A stretch of 64,000 bases of DNA. It comes from Anthoceros angustus (taxonomy: Eukaryota > Streptophyta > Anthocerotopsida > Anthocerotales > Anthocerotaceae). Below are positions 55,358 through 64,000 of this stretch, piece after piece. A program made the position numbers and the translations under genes. Below the pieces are notes generated by a model. That model made no database searches, had not been told where the DNA came from, and saw nothing but the letters and a program-made list of their open reading frames with translations. Location: assembly GCA_010909165.1 (NCBI GenBank), contig MU008157.1, positions 620,001-684,000 on the forward strand, read 5' to 3'. Positions within the stretch are counted from its first letter, which is position 1; the number at the start of each line of letters is the position of its first letter.

Positions 55358-58300
55358 ATGGCGATGGACATGAGAAGCTGGAGCTTGGCGGGTGATCCTG
55401 ACCTTAGCAGACCCGCAGGATGGCACACGGGCGTAACAGCTGAAACTGTGAGCCAGCTTTGTCATCGGGGGCATGCGACTGAGGCTGTTGAGGCATTGGG
55501 AGTTATAGTGCAGACGGACTGTTGTTTCTCCAAAGATCTCTTGTACAGTGTGCTGAAGAGCTGCGTAGTCAAGAAGGATCTTGTCCTGGGTCGCCGGGTC
55601 CATGCTCTCATTGTGAGAAAGGGGTATCAGTCGGACACGTTCCTGTGCAATCATATCCTGCGAATGTATGCGTCTCATGGCAGGTTGCAAGACGCGATGG
55701 ATGTGTTCACCGTGGTTGGCAAACCGGATGCCTTCATGTGGTCTTCCATAATTTCTGCGCATGTTAAAGGGGGTCAAGACAAGCAGGCCGTAGAACTGTA
55801 TCATCGAATGCGCAAGTCAAGAGTGAAGCCAGATGGCCATGTATTTGTGGCAGCTCTTCAGGCTTGTGCAAGGGCATCAGACTTGATCACTGGGCAGCAG
55901 GTGCATGCCGATGTGTTGGCTGCTGGCGTGGATCCTGATTCGTTTGTTTGTAGCTGCTTAGTGGACATGTATGCTAAGTGCGGCAGCTTGGAAGATGCCC
56001 AAAGAATTTTTGAGAGCCTTGGTCAAAAGGATGTGGTTACGTGGAATGCCATGATAGCAGTGTATTCTCAGCAGGGCATGGGCCAAGAAGCTCTTAATCT
56101 TTACAGTGCTATGCAACAAGAAGGCCTAGCTGTACCCAATTCTGTGACATTTGTGTGCCTCCTGCGGGCATGTGCAAGTTTGGGCAACATGGCATTGGAG
56201 ATGGGGAAGCAGCTTCATGCGCAAATCAGAGAACGAGGACATCAAGCTAATGTGTTTGTAGCCAGCAGTTTGGTGAACATGTATGCAAAGTGTGGCAGCT
56301 TGGGAGAGGCAAAACGAGTGTTCGATGAACTTTCACATAAAGATGTTGTGACTTGGAATGCAATGATAGCAGGGTATTCCCAGCAGGGCATGTGGGAGGA
56401 GGCCCTTCACCTTCACAGCGCGATGCAAGAAGGCATCGTTGCACCCAATTGTGTGACATATGTGTGCCTACTGCAGGCATGTGCAGGTGTGGGCAATGCA
56501 GCATTGGAGAGGGGGAAGCAGCTGCATACAGAAGTCAGAGAACGAGGACACCAAGCTGATTTATCTGTCGCCAACAGTCTGGTAAACATGTATGCAAAGT
56601 GTGGCAGCTTGGACGAGGCTCAGAGGGTGTTTGACGGTCTTGGTCAAAAAACTGTGGTGACGTGGACTGCTCTTATGGCAGGATATGCCCAGCAGGGCCT
56701 GGGCCAGGAAGCCCTTGATCTTTACAATGCTATGGAAGAAGAAGGTATAGCTGTACCTGATTCTGTAACATTTGTGTGCCTCCTGCAGGCATGTGCAGGC
56801 GTGGGCACCCAAGCTTTGGAGGTGGGAAAGCAACTTCACACACAAATTAAAGAACGAGGACATCAAGCTGATGTGTTTGTGGCAGCAGTTTGGTGAACAT
56901 GTATGCAAAGTGTGGAAGCTTGGAAGACGCTGAGAGAGTGTTTGCAAGACTGGGGAAAAGAACGTGGTGACATGGAATGCCATGATAGCAGGAGTATTCC
57001 CATCAGGCTTGGGCCAGGAAGCACTTTCTCTTTACGGTGTTATGCAAGAAGTGGGCTTGGCTGTACCTGATTCAATGACATTCGTGTGTGTCCTGCAGGC
57101 ATGTGCAACTGTGGGCTCCCAAGCTTTGGAGAAAGGGAGGTTGCTTCACGGACAAATTAGAGAACGAGGACATCAAGATGATGTGTTTGTCGCCAGCAGT
57201 TTGGTGAACATGTATGCGAAGTGTGGGAGCTTGGAAGACGCTCAAAGAGTATTTGAGGGGCTTAGTCAGAAACGTGTGGTAACGTGGAATGCCATGATAG
57301 CAGGGTATTCCCAGCAGGGAATGGGCCAGGAAGCCCTTCGTTTGTACAGTACCATGCAGGAGGAGGGCAGAGCTGTACCCAATTCTGTGACATTTGTGTC
57401 CCTCCTGCAAGCTTGTGCAAGTGTGGGGCCCCCAGCTTTGGCGAATGGAAAGCAGCTTCATAAACAAATTAGAGAACAAGGGCATCAAGCTGACGTGTTT
57501 GTAGCCAGCAGCTTGGTGAACATGTACACAAAGTGTGGGAGCTTGGAAGATGCTCAGGAAGTGTTTGACCGGCTTGGTCCAAAACATGTGACGACGTGGA
57601 ATGCCATGATATCTGGGTATTCTCAGCAGGGCATGGGCCAGGAAGCCCTTCGTCTCTACAATGCTATGCAGGCAGAGGGTCTAGCTGTACCTGATTCGGT
57701 GACATTTGTGTGCCTCCTGCAGGCATGTGCAAATGTGGGCAGGCGAGCCTTGGAGACAGGGAAGCAGCTGCATACAGAAGTCAGAGAACGAGGACACCAA
57801 GCTGATTTATCTGTCGCCAACAGTCTGGTAAACATGTATGCAAAGTGTGGCAGCTTGGACGAGGCTCAGAGGGTGTTTGGTCTTGGTCAAAAACTGTGGT
57901 GACGTGGACTGCTCTTATGGCAGGATATGCCCAGCAGGGCCTGGGCCAGGAAGCCCTTGATCTTTACAATGCTATGGAAGAAGAAGGTATAGCTGTACCT
58001 GATTCTGTAACATTTGTGTGCCTCCTGCAGGCATGTGCAGGCGTGGGCACCCAAGCTTTGGAGGTGGGAAAGCAACTTCACACACAAATTAAAGAACGAG
58101 GACATCAAGCTGATGTGTTTGTGGGCAGCAGTTTGGTGAACATGTATGCAAAGTGTGGAAGCTTGGAAGACGCTGAGAGAGTGTTTGCAAGACTGGGGGA
58201 AAAGAACGTGGTGACATGGAATGCCATGATAGCAGGGTATTCCCATCAGGGCTTGGGCCAGGAAGCACTTTCTCTTTACGGTGTTATGCAAGAAGTGGGC

Positions 58301-60453
58301 TTGGCTGTACCTGATTCAATGACATTCGTGTGTGTCCTGCAGGCATGTGCAACTGTGGGCTCCCAAGCTTTGGAGAAAGGGAGGTTGCTTCACGGACAAA
58401 TTAGAGAACGAGGACATCAAGATGATGTGTTTGTCGCCAGCAGTTTGGTGAACATGTATGCGAAGTGTGGGAGCTTGGAAGACGCTCAAAGAGTATTTGA
58501 GGGGCTTAGTCAGAAACGTGTGGTAACGTGGAATGCCATGATAGCAGGGTATTCCCAGCAGGGAATGGGCCAGGAAGCCCTTCGTTTGTACAGTACCATG
58601 CAGGAGGAGGGCAGAGCTGTACCCAATTCTGTGACATTTGTGTCCCTCCTGCAAGCTTGTGCAAGTGTGGGGCCCCCAGCTTTGGAATGGAAGCTTCATA
58701 AATTAGAGAACAAGGGCATCAAGCTGACGTGTTTGTAGCCAGCAGCTTGGTGAACATGTACACAAAGTGTGGGAGCTTGGAAGATGCTCAGGAAGTGTTT
58801 GACCGGCTTGGTCCAAAACATGTGACGACGTGGAATGCCATGATATCTGGGTATTCTCAGCAGGGCATGGGCCAGGAAGCCCTTCGTCTCTACAATGCTA
58901 TGCAGGCAGAGGGTCTAGCTGTACCTGATTCGGTGACATTTGTGTGCCTCCTGCAGGCTTGTGCAAATGTGGGCAGGCGAGCCTTGGAGACGGGGAAGCA
59001 GCTTCATATGCAAATTAGGGCAGGAGCACTCCTAGATGACGTGTTTGTAGCCAACAGTTTGGTCAACATGTATGCAAAGTGTGGCAGCATGAAAGATGCT
59101 CAGAGAGTGTTTGACGGACTTTGTGAAAAAAATTTGGTGACGTGGAATGCCTTAGTAGCAGGATACTCCCACCAGGGCATGGGCCACGAAGCCCTTCATC
59201 TTTACAGGGTTATGCAGGAAGGCAAGATAGCACCTGATTCCACGACATTTGCATGCCTCCTCCAGGCATGTGCTTGTATGGGTGCCCCAGCCTTGGAGAC
59301 GGGAGAGCAGCTTCATGCACAAATCAAGGAGCAAGGTTGTCACTCTGATATACATGTGGCCAGCAGTTTGGTACACATGTATGCAAAGTGTGGTAAACTG
59401 GAAAACGCTGAAGGAGTGTTTGAAGGACTTCCTCACAAAAATGTGGTGACGTGGAATACCATGATAGCAGGGTATTCCCAGCAGGGCATGGGCCATGAAG
59501 CCCTTCGTCTTTACAGTGCTATGGAAGAAGAAGGCATGGTCCCTGATTCAGTGACATTTGTGTCCCTCCTGCAGGCATGTGCAAACGTGGCAGCTTTGCA
59601 TCTGGGGAGGCAGCTACATGCACAAATTAAAGAACAAGGGCATTATGCTGATGCGTTTGTAGCAAGCAGTTTGATAAATATGTATGGGAAGTCCGGGAGT
59701 ATGGTTGATGCACAGCAGGTATTCGACGAGTCGCCTGAAAGAACCATTTTTGCCTGGAATGCACTCATTGCAGGATATAGCCACCAAGGAGACAGTGAAA
59801 TTGTCTTTAATCTGGTGCTCAAAATGAGAGACGATGACATACAGCCGGATGGCATCACCCTCCTCAGTGTACTATCGGTATGCAGCCATACAGGTCAAGT
59901 GAGCAAGGCACAGGAGCTCTTTGAGGCTATGAGCAGACAATATGGAATCAGCCCTACGGCAGAGCACTATACATGTATGGTGGATCTCCTGGGCCGTGCA
60001 GGCCGACTGGATGAGGCACTAGCTTTGGTAAAGACAATGCCTGTACTGCCTAATGCTTCGGTTTGGCACACTCTGTTGAGTGCGTGTCGAAAGTGGGGCA
60101 ACGTGGAGGTGGGATATCATGCTTTCGAGCAAGCAGTGAATCTAGACGAGAAAGATCATGCAGCATATGTGCTGATGTCGAATATATACACCGCTGCCCA
60201 GATGTGGGATCAGGCACAGGATATGCAGGTGAGGAGGATACGAATAAGGGCATGGAAGCAGCCAGGTCAGAGCTGGTGGATGGACATGGACGGGGTAGTG
60301 CATAATTTTTTGGTTGGAATTAAACAGCATTCCAAGTGCCGAACAGGTCTCAAACAGGTGTTCGAGAATGAAGATCGACGGATTTTCCCCACATCTGGAC
60401 TCGTTTCCCATAGACTCGGTCGAACTGTCATTGAATGCAAGGATTTTGAATAA
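55358..60453 (+). pseudogene. PLS-class PPR gene with frameshifts (PPR gene 2)
   Basis: From ATG at 55358 (MAMDMRSWSLAGDP) the frame runs to 56896. It then continues in shifted frames at 56964-57902, 57845-58738 and 58729-60453. The N-terminal segment (VSQLCHRGHATEAVEALGV) and triplets of about 104 residues mirror PPR genes 1 and 3. E-type motifs near the end read HYTCMVDLLGRAGRLDEAL and AWKQPGQSWWMDMDG. The final segment is frameshifted relative to PPR gene 1 (SPHLDS recurs in another frame near 60388). All internal frameshifts lie inside a 1.25-kb tandem duplication, and each copy is intact where the other is broken. The locus may therefore be a young pseudogene or an intact gene with assembly errors. 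No DYW domain is present. Confidence 0.8.
56525..59004 (+). repeat. 1.25-kb tandem duplication inside PPR gene 2
   Basis: Copy A (56525-57770, 1,246 bp) and copy B (57771-59004, 1,234 bp) are near-identical apart from indels. The nominal unit of 1,248 bp equals exactly four 312-bp PPR triplets, and the junction falls in the codons for GKQLH, a block shared by neighbouring triplets. Copy A has lost single bases near 56883 and 56951 and has a +1/-1 pair near 56985. Copy B has lost four bases near 57880 and ten near 58690. Confidence 0.9.
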
Positions 60454-60654
60454 AATTCTCCTATGTACCTAATTGCTACACCTAATGATGTATGATGTTT
60501 GCTTACCCCTGGATTCTGAAGTCCTCAGCCAAACAAGGAAAAGGAGATGGATAACAATTCCACACCTAATCAATCAAGTAGCAACTCAAACAAACCTGCT
60601 GACTATCTTGAAATTGTAAGGCGAAGATTTTCCTTTCATTTGGAAAAGAGCTAT

Positions 60655-63600
60655 TTAAGTCTTGATGGACTTTTTATTAACCGTAACCAAAAAACTGTGC
60701 ACCACTCCGTCCGGGTCTGTCCACCAGCTCTGACCCGGCTGCTTCCAGGCCCCGATTATTTTTCTTCGTCTCCGCATATCCTCTGCATGGTCCCACATCT
60801 GTGCACTGATGTATACATTTGCCATCAACGTGTAAGCAGCGGCATCCTTCTTGTCTAGCTTTACTGCTTCATCGAAAGCATGGCATGCTACCACCACGTT
60901 GCTCCACTTTTGACAAGCACCCAAGAGTGTGTGCCACACTACAGCAGTAGGCACTAGGGGCATGGTTGTTATCAAAGTCAGTGCCTCATCTAGACGACCT
61001 GCACGGCCCAGGAGATCGACCATGCAGGAGTAGTGCTCCACTGTGGGAGTGATGCCGTAGTGTTTGCTCATGGCCTTGAAGTATTCTTTCCCCTTGTCTA
61101 CTAGGCCTGCATGGCTGCACGCTGTTAGAACACTAAGGAAAGTGATGCCGAGCGGCTGTACACCATCCTTTCTCATCCTGTGGAGCAAGTTGAAAACCAC
61201 TTCACTGTCTCCTTGGGAACTGTAGCCTGCAATCAGTGCAGTCCAAGTGACAACGTCTCTTTCAGGCAACGCATCAAACACCTGCTGTGCATCAACCATG
61301 CTCCCCGACTTCCCATACATGTTTATCAAACTGCCAGCTACACATACATTAGCTTCAAGCCCTTGTTCTTCAATCTGCGCGTGTATCTGCCTTCCCAGAT
61401 TCAAAGCCGCCACATTTGCACATGCTTGCAGGAGGCACACAAATGTCACAGAATCGGGTACAGCCATGCCGTCTTCCTGCATGGTAGCGTAGAGACGAAG
61501 GGCTTCCTGGCCCATGCCCTGCTGGGAGTACCCTGCTATCATGGCATTCCATGTCACCACATCCTTTTGCCCAAGTCCGTCAAACACTGCGTGCGCATCT
61601 TGCACGCTGCCACACTTTGCATACATACTTACCAAACTGTTGGCTACAACGGGATCAGCTTGAAGTCCCTGTTCCCTAATCTGTGCATGAAGATGCGTGC
61701 CCTTCTCCAAAGCTGGGTGGCCGACAAATGCACAAGCTTGCAGGAGAGACACAAATGTCACTGAATTGGGTACGGCGATGCCTTCTTCTTGCATAGCACT
61801 GTACAGGCGAAGGGCTTCCTGTCCCATGCCCTGCTGGGAATACCCTGCTATCATGGCACTCCACGTCACCACATTCTTTTGCCCAAGTCCGTTAAACACA
61901 CTCTGAGCATCTTCCAAGCGGCCACACTTTGCGTACATGTTCACCAAACTGCTAGCCACAAACACATCAGCTTGGTGTCCTCGTTTTCTGATTTGGGTAT
62001 GAAGCCGCTTCCCCATCTCTAGAGCTGGGGTGCCGACACTTGCGCACGCCTGCAGGAGGGATGCAAAAGTCACAGCATCGGGTACAGCAATGCCTTCTTT
62101 TTGCATGTCACTGTACAGTAGAAGAGCTTCCTGCCCCATGCCCTGCTGGGAATACCGCGCTATCATGGCATTCCATGTTGCCACATCTTTTTGACCAAGT
62201 CTGTCAAATACACTGTAAGCATCCTCTAGACGTCCACACTTCGCATACATGTTCACCAAACTGCTCGCTACAAACACATCAGCTTCAAGTCCGCGTTCTC
62301 TTATTAGCGCATGAAGCTGCTTGCCCTCCTCCAAAGCTGGGGTGCCCACACTAGCACATGCCTGCAGGAGGCATACAAATGTGACAGAATTGGGTATGGC
62401 AATGCCTTCCTCTTGCATCAAACTGTAGTGTTGCAGGGCTTCCTGCCCCATGCCCTGCTGGGAATATCCTGCAATCAAAGCAGTCCAAGTCACTACATTT
62501 TTTTGACTGAGTCCATCAAACACCCTTTGAGCATCTTCCAAGTTGCCACACTTTGCATACATGTTTACCAAACTGCTGGCAACAACCACATCAGCCTGGT
62601 GACCTTCTTCTCTTATTTGAGTATGAAGCTGCTTCCCCTTCTCCAATGCAGGGGTCCCCACACTTGCACACGCCTGCAGAAGGCACACAAATGTCACAGA
62701 ATCAGGCACAGCTGTCTTATCTTCTAGCATTGCAGTGTAGAGAAGAAGGGCTTCCTGCCCCATGCCCTGCTGTGAATACCCTGTTATCATGGCATTCCAC
62801 GTGACCACAGTTTTTTGAACAAGTCCCTCAAACACTCTCTGAGCGTCTTCCAAACTACCGCACTTTGCATACATGTTTACCAAACTGTTGGATACGGACA
62901 CATCAGTGTCATGTCTTCGTTCCTTAATTTTGATATGAAGCTCCTTACCCATCCCCAGAGCCGGGGCGCCCACACTTGCACATGCTTGCAGGAGGCAAAC
63001 AAACGTTACAGAATTAGGTACAGCAATGCCTTCCTCTTGCATAGCCCTGTAGAGAGAAAGAGCTTCCTGGCCCATGCCCTGCTGGGAATATCCTGCGATC
63101 AAAGCAGTCCACGTCACAACATTCTTGGAACCAAGTCCGTCAAACACAGTCTGAGCGTCCTCTAGGCTGCCACACTTTGCATACATGTCCACTAAGCAGC
63201 AACAAACGAACGAATCAGGCTCCACACCAGTAGCCAACACATCAGCATGCACCTGCTGCCCAGTTTTCAAGTCCGATCCCCTTGCACAAGCCTGAAGGGC
63301 TGCCACAAAAACATGGCCATCTGGCTTCACACTTGACCTGCGCATCCAATGATACAGCTCTACGGCCTGCTTGTCTTGTCCGTGTTTAACATGCGCAGAA
63401 ATTATGGAAGACCACATGTAGGCGTCTGGTCTGGCAACCGAGGTGAACACATCCATCGCATCTTGCAACCTGCCATGAGACGCATACATTCGAAGGAGGT
63501 GGTTGCACAGGAACGTGTCCGACTGGTACCCCTTTTTCACCGTGAAAGCATGGACGCGGCTACCCAGAACTATGTCCTTCTGGGCTACACACTCCTTCAG

Positions 63601-63873
63601 CACAACATACAACAGGGATTCGGAGACACGAGAGTCCGTCTGCACCAGAGTTCCCACGGCCTCCACAGCCTCAGCGAGACGGCCCTGACAACATAGCGTG
63701 CACACCATTTCCGCCGTTACGCCTATTCTGCGAGAGTGAGGATCATCCGGCAAGCTCCAATTGGATTTGAACGCGGCACGACCCATTTCCTTCTCCATCT
63801 CCTTGTCCGAAGCAGCGAGCTGCGCATGCACCCAATTTGGCTTGTGGAAGACTAGCGATCGCTTCCTGTCCAT
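60655..63873 (-). CDS. PLS-class PPR protein, short E region, no DYW (PPR gene 3)
   Basis: A single-exon ORF of 1,072 residues starts at ATG (MDRKRSLVFHKPNWVHAQLA). After VCTLCCQGRLAEAVEAVGT come eight PPR triplets of about 104 residues. Six of them are strikingly alike, with GYSQQGMGQEAL, NSVTFVCLLQACASVG and SSLVNMYAKCG repeated. E motifs follow (HYSCMVDLLGRAGRLDEALT, VWHTLLGACQKWSNV, AWKQPGQSWWTDPDG), then a truncated tail VNKKSIKT; the E+-like segment of PPR gene 1 is missing. Localisation is probably organellar by family, though the N-terminus is not a clear transit peptide. It is convergent with PPR gene 2, with 201 bp between stops, and shares its sequence, so overlapping transcripts could pair. 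Confidence 0.93.
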   Translation of the reverse strand: MDRKRSLVFHKPNWVHAQLAASDKEMEKEMGRAAFKSNWSLPDDPHSRRIGVTAEMVCTLCCQGRLAEAVEAVGTLVQTDSRVSESLLYVVLKECVAQKDIVLGSRVHAFTVKKGYQSDTFLCNHLLRMYASHGRLQDAMDVFTSVARPDAYMWSSIISAHVKHGQDKQAVELYHWMRRSSVKPDGHVFVAALQACARGSDLKTGQQVHADVLATGVEPDSFVCCCLVDMYAKCGSLEDAQTVFDGLGSKNVVTWTALIAGYSQQGMGQEALSLYRAMQEEGIAVPNSVTFVCLLQACASVGAPALGMGKELHIKIKERRHDTDVSVSNSLVNMYAKCGSLEDAQRVFEGLVQKTVVTWNAMITGYSQQGMGQEALLLYTAMLEDKTAVPDSVTFVCLLQACASVGTPALEKGKQLHTQIREEGHQADVVVASSLVNMYAKCGNLEDAQRVFDGLSQKNVVTWTALIAGYSQQGMGQEALQHYSLMQEEGIAIPNSVTFVCLLQACASVGTPALEEGKQLHALIRERGLEADVFVASSLVNMYAKCGRLEDAYSVFDRLGQKDVATWNAMIARYSQQGMGQEALLLYSDMQKEGIAVPDAVTFASLLQACASVGTPALEMGKRLHTQIRKRGHQADVFVASSLVNMYAKCGRLEDAQSVFNGLGQKNVVTWSAMIAGYSQQGMGQEALRLYSAMQEEGIAVPNSVTFVSLLQACAFVGHPALEKGTHLHAQIREQGLQADPVVANSLVSMYAKCGSVQDAHAVFDGLGQKDVVTWNAMIAGYSQQGMGQEALRLYATMQEDGMAVPDSVTFVCLLQACANVAALNLGRQIHAQIEEQGLEANVCVAGSLINMYGKSGSMVDAQQVFDALPERDVVTWTALIAGYSSQGDSEVVFNLLHRMRKDGVQPLGITFLSVLTACSHAGLVDKGKEYFKAMSKHYGITPTVEHYSCMVDLLGRAGRLDEALTLITTMPLVPTAVVWHTLLGACQKWSNVVVACHAFDEAVKLDKKDAAAYTLMANVYISAQMWDHAEDMRRRRKIIGAWKQPGQSWWTDPDGVVHSFLVTVNKKSIKT

Positions 63874-64000
63874 ACTTGGTCTGTTATCCCACCGGAGAAA
63901 TGGTCGCCGCAGGAGCTCCTGGCGACCACCCTTGGTGGCGGATCTGCCTCCAGCCAGACATCCTCTTGGACGGGCTGTCTTTGGTGCAAAGGTGTTGCAT

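Noticed and set aside
55358-63873. Regular 312-bp spaced repeats
   Set aside because: They are coding PPR triplets, not a CRISPR or satellite array.
1-64000. tRNA or rRNA genes
   Set aside because: No tRNA B-box with a matching acceptor stem and no rRNA core sequence were recognised by eye; a covariance-model scan was not possible.

Overview
This window is nuclear DNA of a land plant or close streptophyte relative. It has spliced genes with short GT-AG introns, PLS-class pentatricopeptide-repeat (PPR) genes, plant-type cytosolic pyruvate kinase, a UBP23-type deubiquitinase, DPMS3 and copia, MULE and pogo transposons. The large, almost intronless PPR genes and the compact 36-55 kb block would fit a seed-free plant, but I cannot name the species from the sequence alone.

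Layout. 1-3.4 kb is GC-rich tandem repeat with a gag-like reading on the minus strand. 3.4-5.6 kb is a decayed Ty1/copia pol. 5.6-8.9 kb holds one unrecognised minus-strand ORF and little else. 8.9-21.1 kb is a Mutator-like (MULE) transposase gene on the minus strand, cut in two by a 9,997-bp insertion (9484-19480) that is flanked by a 6-bp duplication. The insertion carries the remains of a different transposase plus decayed minus-strand ORFs, one with a RING-like motif. 21.3-22.0 kb is a short pogo-like element with near-perfect TIRs and TA duplications. RPS3A (eS1) follows at 22.4-23.7 kb.

An AT-rich 16-exon gene at 24.8-29.6 kb encodes a 978-residue MyTH4-FERM protein with no kinesin or myosin motor. 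This is the most unusual host gene in the window. After a gene-poor 2.7 kb comes PPR gene 1 (minus). Then follows a dense housekeeping block: ACBP-Kelch (minus, intronless), RPN12, UBP23-like, an SMC3 fragment, DPMS3, a small membrane protein, a NIFK-like nucleolar RRM protein, a second small RRM protein, a 155-residue nuclear-looking protein and a non-canonical cytosolic pyruvate kinase. Two divergent pairs share short promoters (271 and 168 bp).

55.4-63.9 kb holds two convergent PPR genes related to gene 1. The plus-strand one is broken by frameshifts and contains a 1.25-kb tandem duplication equal to four PPR triplets. The minus-strand one is intact at 1,072 residues. None shows a DYW domain.

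Splice models were built by hand. Those described as phase-checked were verified by summing exon lengths and following the reading frame across every junction.
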